Below, piece by piece: positions 1-11,190 of a stretch of DNA of 64,000 nucleotides. Source of the DNA: Segnochrobactrum spirostomi (GTDB lineage: Bacteria; Pseudomonadota; Alphaproteobacteria; Rhizobiales; Segnochrobactraceae); contig NZ_VWNA01000001.1 of assembly GCF_009600605.1 (NCBI RefSeq), positions 868,001 to 932,000 of the forward strand, written 5' to 3'. Under the pieces are notes generated by a model. The model had not been told where the DNA came from. It did not search any database and was given only the letters and a program-made list of their open reading frames with translations. Both the position numbers and the translations under genes were made by a program. The number at the start of each line of letters is the position of its first letter. The stretch's first letter is position 1.

Positions 1-586
1 GCGCGCGGTTGAGGGCGAGCACGTTGACGTGGGGCTCGCCGATGATCCCGAGCATTCGTCCCTCGACGTGGTCCTCGACGAGCGCGCGGACCTGATCCTC
101 GGGGAGATTGCGGGCCTTGGCGACGCGCGGCACCTGGAACAGGGCGGCGGCCGGGGTGATATCCGGATCGAGGCCGCTGCCCGAGGTCGTCACCAGATCG
201 ACCGGCACCGGCATCGACGAATTCTCTGCCTTGCGCGCGGCGACGTCCGCGGCGAGGCGATCGGCCAGCGCCTTGCTCGTCGGGCCGAGATTGGAGCCGG
301 ACGAGTTCGCCGCATTGTAGGGCGCGGCGACCGTCTTCGACGGATCGTTCGGGTCGGTCCCGGAGGTCGCCGACGGACGGCCCTGGAAGTAGCGCGGCGA
401 GGTGAAGGACTGGCCGATCACCTCGGAGCCGATGACCTTGCCGTTGCCGTCGGTGATCAGGCTGCCGTTCGCCTGATGGGGGAACACCGCGCCGGAGATG
501 ACCGTCATCCCGAGGGGATAGACGAGGCCGGTGAGGATGGTGAGCGCGACGATCATGACGATCGCCGGACGAAGCTGCTGGAACAT
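1..586 (-). CDS. kdpC: Potassium-transporting ATPase subunit C KdpC (3' end cut by window)
   Basis: KdpC is the single-span subunit that stabilises the KdpFABC high-affinity K+ pump at the inner membrane. About 195 codons are visible, close to the usual ~190-200 residues, so only the last few residues are missing off the left edge. The N-terminus has one hydrophobic segment (about residues 8-28). The family blocks [34 protein letters not shown] and VNVLALN are all present. The ATG at 586 has a strong AAGGAGG ribosome-binding site and begins 29 bp after kdpB ends, so it is the last visible gene of the operon. kdpDE, if present, would lie further left. Confidence 0.95.
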   Translation of the reverse strand, partial: MFQQLRPAIVMIVALTILTGLVYPLGMTVISGAVFPHQANGSLITDGNGKVIGSEVIGQSFTSPRYFQGRPSATSGTDPNDPSKTVAAPYNAANSSGSNLGPTSKALADRLAADVAARKAENSSMPVPVDLVTTSGSGLDPDITPAAALFQVPRVAKARNLPEDQVRALVEDHVEGRMLGIIGEPHVNVLALNRA

Positions 587-615
587 GATGGGTCCCTCCT
601 TCAGACGAGACCGGA

Positions 616-2718
<2,103 letters not shown>

Positions 2719-2780
2719 CTTTCCGCCCTACGCCTCCGGGGCGCCGGGCTCATGGGACCGTTGCATTCTGGAGAGGGCCG

Positions 2781-2808
2781 GCGCCCCGCCTTGCGGGCGG
2801 CGGGGCGC
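2781..2808 (-). other. Intercistronic hairpin between kdpA and kdpB
   Basis: A perfect 10-bp stem, GCGCCCCGCC (2781-2790) against GGCGGGGCGC (2799-2808), with an 8-nt loop. It lies in the kdpA-kdpB gap with no U-tract after it, so it looks more like an mRNA-processing or stability element, or a weak attenuator, than a full terminator. Confidence 0.5.
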
Positions 2809-2829
2809 GCCACGGGTTTAGGATCGGCG

Positions 2830-4533
2830 TCAGAAGGTCTGACCGGCGACCGCCGCGAGGTGCTCGACGATCGGGCCGAGGGCGAGCGCGGGGAAGAAGG
2901 TCAGGCCGCCGACGATCAGGATGACGCCGACGAGGAGGCCGACGAACAGGCCGCCATGGGTCGGGAAGGTGCCGGCGGACGGCGCCAGCTTCTTCTTCGC
3001 CGCCAGCGACCCGGCAATCGCCAGCGCCGGGATGATGACGAAGAAGCGGCCGACGAACATGCCGAGGCCGAGGCTCAGATTGTACCAGGGCGAGTTCGCG
3101 GAGAGGCCGCCGAACGCGCTGCCGTTGTTGGCGGCGGCCGACGTGTAGGCGTAGAGGATCTCCGAGAAGCCGTGCGGACCGGCATTGGCGACCGCGCCGG
3201 TGCCCTGCGGGATGACGGTCGCGATCGCCGCGAGGCCGAGCATCATCAGAGGCAGGCAGAGCATGGCGAGCATCGCCATCTTGACCTCCTTCGCCTCGAT
3301 CTTCTTGCCGAGATATTCCGGCGTGCGCCCGACCATCAGGCCGGCCACGAAGATCGTCACGATGACGAAGATCATCATGCCGTAGAGGCCGGCACCGACG
3401 CCGCCGACGATGACCTCGCCGAGCTCCATGTTGATGATCGGGATCATCCCGCCGAGGGCGGTGAAGCTGTCGTGCATCGCGTTGACCGCGCCGCACGAGG
3501 CCGCCGTGGTGATCACCGCGAACAGCGCCGAGGCGACGATGCCGAAGCGGACCTCCTTGCCCTCCATGTTGCCGCCGTGCAGGCCGAGCGCATGGAGCAT
3601 CGGCGTGCCCTGGGCCTCGGCCCAGTAGGTGACGACGACGCCGGCGAGGAACAGGACGCCCATCGCCGCGAGGATGGCCCAACCCTGACGCTCGTCGCCG
3701 ACCATGCGGCCGAACACGTTGGTGAGCCCCGCCCCGATGACGAAGATCGAAATCATCTGGATGAAGTTCGTCAGCGCCGTCGGGTTCTCGTACGGATGCG
3801 CCGAGTTGGCGTTGAAGAAGCCGCCACCGTTGGTGCCGAGCATCTTGATCGCCTCCTGGGAGGCGACGGGGCCCTGGGCGATGGTCTGATGCGCGCCTTC
3901 GAGCGTGGTCGCGTCCACATAGGCCGAGAGGTTCTGCGGCACGCCCTGCCAGACGAGGAACAGAGCGTAGAGGATGCAGACCGGCAGCAGCACGTAGAGG
4001 ATGCAGCGGACGAGATCGACCCAGAAATTGCCGACCGTACGCGTCGAGGCGCGGGCGAAACCGCGGATCAGCGCCAGCGCCAGCGCGACGCCGGTCGCGG
4101 CGGAGAGGAAATTCTGCACCGTCAGACCGGCCATCTGGACGAGATAGGACATCGTCGTCTCGCCGGCATAAGCCTGCCAGTTGGTGTTGGTGACGAAGCT
4201 GATCGCCGTGTTGAACGATAGATCGGGGGTCGTCGCCGTCATGCCCGCCGGATTGTAGGGCAGCATGCCCTGAACGCGCTGGAGCCCGTAGAGCAGGAGG
4301 AAGCCGGCGAGGTTCACCGCGAGCATCGCGACGGTGTAGCCGAACCAAGTCTGCTCCTGGCGCTCGTCGACGCCGGCCAGACGATAGAGGGCGCCCTCGA
4401 CCGGCCGCAGAACCGGCGAAAGCCAGGTCCGACCGCCATCGAAGACGCGCGTCATATAGGCGCCGACGGGTTTCACCAGCGCGAGCACGATCGCGCAATA
4501 GAGCGCGATCTGAATCCATCCGTTTAAAGTCAT
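2830..4533 (-). CDS. kdpA: Potassium-transporting ATPase subunit A KdpA
   Basis: KdpA is the K+-selective channel-like subunit related to the Trk/Ktr superfamily. It has 567 residues, matching the family (~560). It is rich in transmembrane segments and begins [20 protein letters not shown]. The selectivity-filter-type glycine segments are visible, for example TNTNWQAY and [20 protein letters not shown]. The ATG at 4533 follows an AAGGG ribosome-binding site and lies 13 bp after kdpF. It is co-transcribed leftward with kdpB and kdpC. Confidence 0.97.
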   Translation of the reverse strand: MTLNGWIQIALYCAIVLALVKPVGAYMTRVFDGGRTWLSPVLRPVEGALYRLAGVDERQEQTWFGYTVAMLAVNLAGFLLLYGLQRVQGMLPYNPAGMTATTPDLSFNTAISFVTNTNWQAYAGETTMSYLVQMAGLTVQNFLSAATGVALALALIRGFARASTRTVGNFWVDLVRCILYVLLPVCILYALFLVWQGVPQNLSAYVDATTLEGAHQTIAQGPVASQEAIKMLGTNGGGFFNANSAHPYENPTALTNFIQMISIFVIGAGLTNVFGRMVGDERQGWAILAAMGVLFLAGVVVTYWAEAQGTPMLHALGLHGGNMEGKEVRFGIVASALFAVITTAASCGAVNAMHDSFTALGGMIPIINMELGEVIVGGVGAGLYGMMIFVIVTIFVAGLMVGRTPEYLGKKIEAKEVKMAMLAMLCLPLMMLGLAAIATVIPQGTGAVANAGPHGFSEILYAYTSAAANNGSAFGGLSANSPWYNLSLGLGMFVGRFFVIIPALAIAGSLAAKKKLAPSAGTFPTHGGLFVGLLVGVILIVGGLTFFPALALGPIVEHLAAVAGQTF

Positions 4534-4546
4534 GGGGGTGCGCCCT

Positions 4547-4636
4547 TCAGAACCATTCGGGTCGCACGAGCGCGACGACGAGATAGGCGGTCAGGAACAG
4601 CGTGACACCGCCGCCGAGGACATAATCGAGAACCAC
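4547..4636 (-). CDS. kdpF: KdpF small membrane subunit, GTG start
   Basis: This is a 29-residue single-span peptide ending RPEWF, a typical KdpF C-terminus, with hydrophobic core [14 protein letters not shown]. KdpF stabilises the KdpABC complex. The start is GTG at 4636. A GAGGGGGA ribosome-binding site precedes it and overlaps the stop codon of the upstream small ORF (TTTGAGGGGGACGC), which suggests translational coupling. It is too short for most gene callers. Confidence 0.85.
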   Translation of the reverse strand: MVLDYVLGGGVTLFLTAYLVVALVRPEWF

Positions 4637-4646
4637 GGCGTCCCCC

Positions 4647-4730
4647 TCAAAGTCGGTCGCAGAGGGCCGTATAGCCCACCGCGGCGGCAAAAAGAGCGAC
4701 ACCGAGCCCGAGCATGAGGACATCGATCAT
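4647..4730 (-). CDS. Small membrane protein at head of the kdp operon
   Basis: An ATG-started 27-codon ORF encodes one hydrophobic helix and ends CDRL, preceded by a GGAGA ribosome-binding site at good spacing. It ends 10 bp before the kdpF GTG, and its stop codon overlaps the kdpF ribosome-binding site. From memory, similar short ORFs sit ahead of kdpF in other rhizobial genomes, but I know of no assigned function. It could be a KdpF-like accessory subunit or a coupling leader. Confidence 0.6.
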   Translation of the reverse strand: MIDVLMLGLGVALFAAAVGYTALCDRL

Positions 4731-4993
4731 CGAGACAATCTCCGGGGAGCGACGGCGGCCGGGTTCGGCCGTCGCATCGCATCGCAACGCGCCATGACGG
4801 TCCGGGCACGCTTGCGACGCCCAGACCGCGCATCGAGCAGCGATCTACGCGGACAAATGTGCCCGATGCGCCATAGGAATTCGAGACGCGGCCGGGCGGG
4901 GCCAGAATAGGAATTTCATTAAAACGGACGGCCGGCCGAGACCGGGGGCATCAGGACGCTGTCCGGCGGCCCCGCGATGTCGGCTGTCGCAAC
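4731..4993. promoter_or_regulatory. Upstream region of the kdp operon
   Basis: A 263-bp non-coding stretch between the kdp head ORF and the leftward sulfite-oxidase-like gene. It must contain the kdp promoter because all kdp genes run leftward from here. I could not identify convincing -35/-10 boxes or a KdpE site by eye. Confidence 0.35.
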
Positions 4994-5656
4994 TCAATCC
5001 TCCGAATAGCGCTGCTCCTGCCATGGATCGCCGTGGTTGTGGTAGCCGCGCACTTCCCAGAAGCCCGGCGCGTCGGCGGCGCGGAAATCGATCCGCTGGA
5101 TCCATTTCGCGCTCTTCCAGAAATAGAGGTGGGGCACGACGAGGCGCACCGGGCCACCGTGCTCGAGGCTCAGGGGCCGGCCCTCCCACCCGTGCGCGAG
5201 CAGCGCGTTCTCGGCGGCGAAATCCTCGAGGGGCAGGTTGGTGGTGTAGCCGTCGTAGGAATGGAGGACGACGAAGCGGACCTCCTCCTTCGGCTCGACC
5301 AGGGCGAGGAGATCGCGCGTGGCGACCCCGTCCCAACGGTTGTCGTAGCGCGACCAGCTCGTGACGCAGTGGATGTCGGAGGTGAAGAACGATTGCGGCT
5401 GGGCGCGGAACGTCGTCCAATCCCACGTCACCGGATGGTCGACGAGGCCGGTGACCGTGAGCCGCCAGCGCGCCGGGTCGATGTCCGGGTGGAGGCCGAG
5501 ATCGAGGACGGGCCAATCGCGGACGAGATGCTGTCCGGGCGGCAGGCGCTCGGTCTCCGGTCTGGCGGTTCGGCCGGTCAGGAAGCGCCCCTCCCGCGCC
5601 CAGCGCTCCTTCGTCCGCGTCAGCTTCGTCTCCGTCGGATCCTCGGCATCCGTCAT
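4994..5656 (-). CDS. Sulfite oxidase-like molybdopterin oxidoreductase
   Basis: A 220-residue protein of the single-domain sulfite-oxidase-like (oxidoreductase molybdopterin-binding) family. The candidate molybdenum-ligand cysteine is in DIHCVTSWS. Other family blocks are RWDGV, SYDGYTTNLPLED, HGGPVRLVVPHLYFWKSAKW and the C-terminal PGFWEVRGYHNHGDPW. There is no twin-arginine signal, so it is probably cytoplasmic, and its physiological substrate is not predictable. I chose the ATG at 5656 because it has an AAGGGGAAG ribosome-binding site. A longer in-frame start at 5734 adds 26 residues unlike the family. Confidence 0.88.
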   Translation of the reverse strand: MTDAEDPTETKLTRTKERWAREGRFLTGRTARPETERLPPGQHLVRDWPVLDLGLHPDIDPARWRLTVTGLVDHPVTWDWTTFRAQPQSFFTSDIHCVTSWSRYDNRWDGVATRDLLALVEPKEEVRFVVLHSYDGYTTNLPLEDFAAENALLAHGWEGRPLSLEHGGPVRLVVPHLYFWKSAKWIQRIDFRAADAPGFWEVRGYHNHGDPWQEQRYSED

Positions 5657-5857
5657 AACCGCGCTTCCCCTTCGAGCCGCCGGGCCGCACGCCCGCATCG
5701 GTCCGCCCACTATAGCGCGGACCATGCCGATCACCCCGCACGCGGGTCAACTTGTTCGTGATCGCGTGCTTTCGCCGTGACGGCCTTGGTCTCGCCACGG
5801 TGTCGTCCCAGCACGGAAGCGTACCCGCACGGCACCCCCCGCATTCAGAGTCGGCCG

Positions 5858-6604
5858 ATGTCTCTCGCTCCCACGACCGCTGACCTCGTGCAGCCGCTGA
5901 CCCACCTCCTGGTCGTCGACGACGACGAGGAGATTTCCTCCCTGCTCGGGCGCTATCTGACGAGCCAGGGCTACCGTGTCTCCCTCGCCGGCAACATCCG
6001 CGAACTGCGGTCGATGCTGGAGAGCCACGACATCGACCTCGTGGTGCTCGACGTCATGCTGCCGGACGGCAGCGGCATCGATCTCTGCCGCGATCTGCGC
6101 AGCGAGCGGCCGGATCTCTACATCATCCTCTTGACCGCGCTCCGCGAGGATGTCGACCGCATCATCGGCCTCGAAATCGGGGCGGACGATTATGTCGGCA
6201 AGCCGTTCAACCCGCGCGAGCTCGTGGCGCGCATCCGCGCGGTGATGCGGCGCCATCGCGACGGCGCGAGCCACAGCCATGCACGGATCTACCGTTTCGC
6301 CGGCTATTCCCTGGTGCCGGAATTGCGCCGCCTGACGGCGCCTTCAGGCGCCGACATCTCGCTCACCGCGGCCGAGTTCGACCTGATGCGCGTGCTCGTG
6401 GACCATCCGGGCCGGGTGCTGTCGCGCGACGAACTGATCTCCCTCACCCAGGGCCGCGCCGGCGATCCGCTCGACCGCTCGATCGACGTCCTGGTCAGCC
6501 GGCTGCGCCGCAAGCTCAACGACGAGGGCGGCAATCCGCATCTCGTCAAGACCATCCGCAACGGCGGATATCAGTTCGCCGCCCGCGTCGAAATCGCGGA
6601 CTGA
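5858..6604 (+). CDS. OmpR-family two-component response regulator
   Basis: A 248-residue DNA-binding response regulator. The receiver domain begins LLVVDDDEE with the likely phospho-acceptor Asp65 in VVLDVMLPDGSG and a conserved K in GKPFNP. The C-terminal winged helix has the LTAAEFDLMRVLVDHPGRVLSRDEL and VLVSRLRRKL blocks of the OmpR/PhoB family. A longer in-frame start at 5777 exists, but family N-termini favour 5858, although the ribosome-binding site is weak. The cognate kinase follows 21 bp later. The regulated genes are unknown. Confidence 0.92.
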   Translation: MSLAPTTADLVQPLTHLLVVDDDEEISSLLGRYLTSQGYRVSLAGNIRELRSMLESHDIDLVVLDVMLPDGSGIDLCRDLRSERPDLYIILLTALREDVDRIIGLEIGADDYVGKPFNPRELVARIRAVMRRHRDGASHSHARIYRFAGYSLVPELRRLTAPSGADISLTAAEFDLMRVLVDHPGRVLSRDELISLTQGRAGDPLDRSIDVLVSRLRRKLNDEGGNPHLVKTIRNGGYQFAARVEIAD

Positions 6605-6625
6605 GCGCACACGAGGAGCGCGCCG

Positions 6626-7861
6626 ATGAATTCGCTCCGGCGGCGCATCGCGGTCATCCTGCTCGTCTCCATCGTGTTCGTCGTGGTGCTCGCGACCTAT
6701 GCCACCGTGGCGCTGCTCGGTCCGGTGCCGGCGCCACGCGACGAGGCAACGGCGCGTCAGCTCGTCCTCATCGACGGGCTCATCAGCAAGGCGAGCCCTG
6801 CCGGGCAACTGCAGATCGTGCCGGAGCCTGCGGGCGTGGTCGATCAGGCCCGCACCGCGAAGGTGATGGCCGAGCTCGCGAGCGCCGGAACGCCCCTCGA
6901 CGTCCGCATCACCCACCGGGACGCCGAGGGCGAGGCGACGGCCTATCTTCGGCTGCGGGAGGGCGGCTGGCTCGTCATCCCGATCCTGGCGCACCGCCAG
7001 GGCCGCCAATTCCGCCTCGTGCTCGCGGCCTGGCTCGCGCTCATCACGATCGGCACGGGCGCCATCGCAGTGCTCGCCGCCAACCGGGTGACGCGCCCCT
7101 TGTCCGTGATCGAGGCTGCCGTCGCCGCGGTGCGCCCGGACGGGACGCTGCCGCCGGTCCCGGAACTCGGTTCCGCCGAGGTGCGCGCCACGGCGAACGC
7201 CATCAACCGGCTGTCGCAGCGCCTGAGCGATGCCATGAACAGCCGCATCCGCATGGTCGCGGCGGCGGGCCACGATCTCCGCACCCCCCTCACCCGCGTC
7301 CGCCTCCGCGCCGAATTCCTGCCGGAGGACGAACGGGCGCTCTGGCTCAAGGACCTCGACGAGCTCGAGCGCATCGCCGAGAGCGCCATCCGTCTCGTCC
7401 GCGAGGAGACCGAGGCCGCGGAGATGGTGCCGATCGCGATGGACGAGTTCGTTCGCACCACGGTCGAAGACCTCATCGCCCAGAACTATCCCATCACCCT
7501 CGGCGAGATCGAAGCGGTGACGATCCGGGGACGGCCGGAAGCCCTGACCCGGGCCTTCCGCAATGTGCTCATCAACGCGGCGACCCACGGCGGCGGGGCC
7601 GAGATCAGCGTCGCCACGGCGGACGAGGTGGCCCTCATCCGCGTCGTCGACAACGGGCCGGGCATTCCTCGCGATCTTCTCGGTCGCGTCTTCGAGCCGT
7701 TCTTCCGGGTCGATCCGGCGCGTCGCCAGCGCGTGCCGGGCACCGGGCTCGGCCTCGCCATCGCCCGGGAGATCGTGGTGCGCCAAGGCGGCCACATCCG
7801 CATCGACAACCGACCCGAAGGCGGCCTCGTCCAGGAGATCATGCTGCGCCGCGCCGCCTGA
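6626..7861 (+). CDS. Sensor histidine kinase
   Basis: A 411-residue membrane kinase partnered with the preceding response regulator. There is one transmembrane helix near residues 9-30, a short periplasmic part of about 100 residues, and a second helix at about 128-150. A HAMP segment follows, with a dimerisation/phospho-acceptor block AAGHDLRTPLTRVRLRAEFL (His216). The ATP-binding domain carries NAATHGGG, DNGPGIP and GTGLGLAIA. The arrangement resembles the EnvZ-like group. Its stimulus cannot be read from the sequence. Confidence 0.93.
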   Translation: MNSLRRRIAVILLVSIVFVVVLATYATVALLGPVPAPRDEATARQLVLIDGLISKASPAGQLQIVPEPAGVVDQARTAKVMAELASAGTPLDVRITHRDAEGEATAYLRLREGGWLVIPILAHRQGRQFRLVLAAWLALITIGTGAIAVLAANRVTRPLSVIEAAVAAVRPDGTLPPVPELGSAEVRATANAINRLSQRLSDAMNSRIRMVAAAGHDLRTPLTRVRLRAEFLPEDERALWLKDLDELERIAESAIRLVREETEAAEMVPIAMDEFVRTTVEDLIAQNYPITLGEIEAVTIRGRPEALTRAFRNVLINAATHGGGAEISVATADEVALIRVVDNGPGIPRDLLGRVFEPFFRVDPARRQRVPGTGLGLAIAREIVVRQGGHIRIDNRPEGGLVQEIMLRRAA

Positions 7862-7864
7862 GGC

Positions 7865-8797
7865 TCAGCCGCGGCGGCGGAACAGCACCGGGCCGAGATT
7901 GAGCAGCAGCAGCCCGGCGATGACGAGGGCGACGGCGACGCCGAACGAAGGCCGCAGCGGCTCGCCGAGAAAGACCACGGCCGCGAGCACGCCGAACAGC
8001 GGCGTCATCGATGTCGCCCCCTGGAGCCGGCTTGCCGGATAGGCGGCGAGCATCGCGAACCACAGCACATAGGTGAACGACGCGACCCAGATCGCCTGCA
8101 TCGCGACCGAGGCGAGCGCGATCGGCGCCGGCGGCCAGGTGATGTGCTCGCCGAACATGAGCGCGGCGACGCCGAGCAGGATCGCGGACACGACGAGCTG
8201 ATAGACGAGGATCTTCTCCGGCGAGATGCGCGCGAGCGGCGTCGTCTTGATCAGCATGGTGCTAGTCGTCCAGCCCGCCGCGGCGAGCAGCACGAGGCCG
8301 TCTCCAAGCAGCCGGGATTCGCTCGAGGACGCGGCCTTCGAGTTCATCACGACCACGACGCCGAGGAAGGTGACGACGAGGCCGACCCATTGAACCGGCG
8401 CGAGCCGCTCGTGCGGCAAGAGCCATTGGGCCGCGAGCGCCACCATCAGCGGCGAGGTGTAGAACAGCACGGACGCCCGGCTCGCGTCGGTCCATTGCAG
8501 TCCGATATTGAGGACGGCGAACTCCGCCGCGAACACCGAGCCGAGCAGGAGGCCCCATTTCAGGGTGCCGTAGCGCACGAGGAGGCCGGCCTTCGGCCGC
8601 CGCAGGGCGACCACGAGCATCACGATTCCGGCGATCCCCGAGCGCAACGCCGTCTGGGTGATCGGCGGAAAGGTCGGCAGCGCGACCTTCACCATCACCT
8701 GCTGCACGCCCCAGCTCGCGCACAACATCACCAGGATGAGAAACGCTTTCGAATCGAGAAAGGGCCGCGGCTCGAACATGGGCCTGTTTTGAACCAT
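7865..8797 (-). CDS. DMT-family transporter (EamA/RhaT type)
   Basis: A 310-residue inner-membrane protein with about ten hydrophobic helices arranged as two EamA repeats (roughly residues 13-145 and 160-300), the usual size for drug/metabolite exporters. Family features include MCASWGVQQVMVK in the first helix and PVQWVGLVVTFLGVVVV at the end of repeat one. An alternative ATG six codons in (MFEPRP) is equally possible. The substrate is unknown. It is convergent with the kinase gene, with 3 bp between. Confidence 0.9.
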   Translation of the reverse strand: MVQNRPMFEPRPFLDSKAFLILVMLCASWGVQQVMVKVALPTFPPITQTALRSGIAGIVMLVVALRRPKAGLLVRYGTLKWGLLLGSVFAAEFAVLNIGLQWTDASRASVLFYTSPLMVALAAQWLLPHERLAPVQWVGLVVTFLGVVVVMNSKAASSSESRLLGDGLVLLAAAGWTTSTMLIKTTPLARISPEKILVYQLVVSAILLGVAALMFGEHITWPPAPIALASVAMQAIWVASFTYVLWFAMLAAYPASRLQGATSMTPLFGVLAAVVFLGEPLRPSFGVAVALVIAGLLLLNLGPVLFRRRG

Positions 8798-8945
8798 CGC
8801 GCCGAAGACCGGTCAACGCGGCGTGGTGGCGATTGACGGATGCGTGACCGTGGCCCATGACCGGGCAGCGACGCCGGGCGGCCCTCCGCCTCATGCGGCC
8901 CCGGCCGCCGGCGTTCGCCGGACGCGCTTTTCGCCGGATACGTTC

Positions 8946-9668
8946 ATGGATCTCGTTCTCTTCGACGTCGACGGCACCCTGGTCGACACCCGCGCCATCA
9001 TCGTCACCGCGATGGAGCACGCCTTCGCCGAAGCCGGCATCGCCGCGCCGCCGCGGCCCGAGATCCTGTCCGTTGTCGGCCTCTCGCTGCCGCGGGCGAT
9101 CGAGGCGCTCACGCCGGGTCTGCCGGACGCACCGATCCCGACGATGGTGAAGAGCTACCAGACGCGCTACCGCGACGAGCGCCTCGCCCATCCCGACCAC
9201 GAGCCGCTGTTCGACGGCGCCGTCGAGACGATCCGGGCGCTCGCCGCCCGTGACGACGTCGTGCTCGGCATCGCGACGGGCAAGTCGCGCCGCGGCGTGA
9301 CGGAACTCCTCGCCCGCTACGATCTCGCCGCCCTCTTCACCACGATCCAGACCGCGGACGACGCGCCGTCGAAGCCGCATCCGCAGATGGTCTTCAACGC
9401 GCTCGCCGAAACCGGCGCCGACGCGGACCGCACGGTGCTGATCGGCGATTCCACCTACGACATGGCGATGGCGCGGGCGGCCAGGATCGGCGCGATCGGC
9501 GTCGAATGGGGTTTCCACCAGCGCCCCGCCCTGGAAGCCGAGGGCGCGCATATCGTGGTCGGGACGTTCGCGGCGTTGCGCGCGGCGCTCGCCGAACGGT
9601 TCGGCTGGACGTCCGAGACAACGAAGACGCAAGCTCCTCGGACCAGAGCCTTGGAGGCCGACGCCTGA
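8946..9668 (+). CDS. HAD-family hydrolase (phosphoglycolate phosphatase-like)
   Basis: A 240-residue HAD subfamily IA phosphatase. Motif I is FDVDGTLVDT with nucleophile Asp7 and Asp9. Motif II is GIATGKSRRG, and motif III/IV is KPHPQMVFNAL then VLIGDSTYDMAMARAA. The cap domain lies between about residues 15 and 85. I used the ATG at 8946 because the catalytic motif must lie near the N-terminus. Its stop shares one base with the start of the ATP12 gene (TGATG), so the two are coupled. Confidence 0.92.
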   Translation: MDLVLFDVDGTLVDTRAIIVTAMEHAFAEAGIAAPPRPEILSVVGLSLPRAIEALTPGLPDAPIPTMVKSYQTRYRDERLAHPDHEPLFDGAVETIRALAARDDVVLGIATGKSRRGVTELLARYDLAALFTTIQTADDAPSKPHPQMVFNALAETGADADRTVLIGDSTYDMAMARAARIGAIGVEWGFHQRPALEAEGAHIVVGTFAALRAALAERFGWTSETTKTQAPRTRALEADA

Positions 9669-10450
9669 TGCGCGACTTTCTGGAGAATTTCGACCGCACG
9701 AGCGAGGACGATCCGGTCCGCAAGGCGCAGACCCTGTCCCGTCAGCCGCTGCCCCGCCGCTTCTACAAGACGGTGGCGGTGGCCGAGCACGGCGACGGCT
9801 TCGCCCCGACCCTCGACGGCCGCCCGGCCCTGACCCCGGGACGCACGCCCCTCGTCCTGCCGACCCGCGACCTCGCCGATCTCGCCGCCGCGGAGTGGGC
9901 CGCTCAGGGCGAAAATATCGATCCCGCGACGATGCCGCTGACCCGTCTCGCCAATGCGGCGATCGACGCCGTCGCCGCCGGCATCGAGCCGGTCAGGGCC
10001 GCCGCCGCGCGCTATGCCGGGTCGGACCTGCTGTTCTACCGAGCCGACAGCCCGGATTCGCTCGTCGCCCGCCAGACGGCGATCTGGGACCCCGTCCTCG
10101 CCTGGGTCGAGGACGCGTTCGGCGCACGCTTCTCGATCGTCGCGGGGGTGATGCCCGTGGCCCAGCCCGACGAGAGCATCGCCGCCATCGCGGCGGCGGT
10201 GCCCGCCTCTCCGGCCCTGCTCGTCGCCGCGTTCCATTCGCTGACGACGCTGACGGGCTCCGTGCTCCTCGCCCTCGCCGTCCTGCACGGACGGCTCGCC
10301 GTCGAGGAAGCCTGGGCGGCGGCCTCGCTCGACGAGGATTGGAACATGGAATTGTGGGGCTCCGACCGCGAGGCGCTGCAGCGACGGGCCTATCGCGGAC
10401 GCGAAGCGGAGGCGGCCGCGCGGGTGATGGCGGCGTTCCGCGCCGCCTGA
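9668..10450 (+). CDS. ATP12 family F1-ATPase assembly chaperone
   Basis: A 260-residue ATP12 homologue, the chaperone that binds free alpha subunit during F1-ATPase assembly and is characteristic of alphaproteobacteria and mitochondria. Family signatures are RRFYKTV near residue 35, LDGRPALTPGRTPLVLPT, EWAAQGENIDPATMPLTRLANAAID, YAGSDLLFYRA and the C-terminal EEAWAAASLDEDWNMELWG. It overlaps the HAD gene by one base; a HAD phosphatase next to ATP12 is a common alphaproteobacterial pairing. Confidence 0.93.
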   Translation: MRDFLENFDRTSEDDPVRKAQTLSRQPLPRRFYKTVAVAEHGDGFAPTLDGRPALTPGRTPLVLPTRDLADLAAAEWAAQGENIDPATMPLTRLANAAIDAVAAGIEPVRAAAARYAGSDLLFYRADSPDSLVARQTAIWDPVLAWVEDAFGARFSIVAGVMPVAQPDESIAAIAAAVPASPALLVAAFHSLTTLTGSVLLALAVLHGRLAVEEAWAAASLDEDWNMELWGSDREALQRRAYRGREAEAAARVMAAFRAA

Positions 10451-10473
10451 GAGCTCGGGCAACGCGCCGTGGC

Positions 10474-10944
10474 TCAGATCGGGACGGTCGGCGCGTTCTT
10501 CGACTGGCGGATGGTGAGGGCGGTGCGCACGCTCGCGACGTTCGGCGCGGCGGTCAGTTCCTCGATGACGAAGGTCTGGAACGCCCGCAGATTGGTCGCG
10601 ACGCATTTGAGGGCGAAATCGATCTCGCCCGACAGCATCCACGCCTCGCGCACGATCGGCCAGCCGCGCACGCGGCTCTCGAAGGCGACGAGATCGGCTT
10701 CGGACTGGCTGGTCAGCCCGACGAAGGCGAAGGCGGTCAGGTCGTAGCCGAGGCTCTTCTCGTCGAGCAGCGCCCGGTAGGCCTCGATGATACCGGCTTC
10801 TTCCAGGGCACGGACCCGGCGCAGGCAAGGCGGCGCGGAAATGCCGATTCGCCGCGACAGCTCGACATTGGTCATGCGCCCGTCGTCCTGGAGCTCCTTT
10901 AGGATCTTCCAGTCGATATCGTCGAGCCTGACCTTCACGCGCAT
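10474..10944 (-). CDS. Lrp/AsnC family transcriptional regulator
   Basis: A 156-residue regulator with an N-terminal helix-turn-helix (LDDIDWKILKELQDDGRMTN then ELSRRIGISAPPCLRRVRAL) and a C-terminal RAM ligand-binding domain containing VREAWMLSGEIDFALKC. Members sense amino acids or related small molecules and are often autoregulated. A 15-bp dyad typical in size for this family lies 28-42 bp upstream of its ATG. It is convergent with the ATP12 gene. The target amino acid is unknown. Confidence 0.93.
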   Translation of the reverse strand: MRVKVRLDDIDWKILKELQDDGRMTNVELSRRIGISAPPCLRRVRALEEAGIIEAYRALLDEKSLGYDLTAFAFVGLTSQSEADLVAFESRVRGWPIVREAWMLSGEIDFALKCVATNLRAFQTFVIEELTAAPNVASVRTALTIRQSKNAPTVPI

Positions 10945-10971
10945 TCTCCCGGTTGGGTTCGGCCGTCTTCA

Positions 10972-10986
10972 CGAAATAAGATTTCG
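10972..10986. promoter_or_regulatory. Candidate Lrp/AsnC operator
   Basis: CGAAATAAGATTTCG is a perfect 6-bp dyad with a 3-nt centre. It lies in the divergent gap between the Lrp-type gene (minus) and the ELM1-like gene (plus). The length and A/T-rich core match the 15-bp sites used by Lrp/AsnC proteins, so autoregulation is likely. Confidence 0.55.
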
Positions 10987-11190
10987 CCGCCGCGACACGG
11001 ACTAACACGGCCAGAGCGGATTTGGAAAGGACGTGCGCAACAATCGATCGGCGTGTGCGCAAAAGGGGGCACCGCCGCCGACCCCTTTCCATTGACCGCG
11101 ACGGCCCGGCGGGTCTATGCCGCGCGGCATGTCCGGCACATCTCCTCCCTGTGCCGCCTTGGTTTCGGAGCCGCTGCGAGGTCGCGTCCG

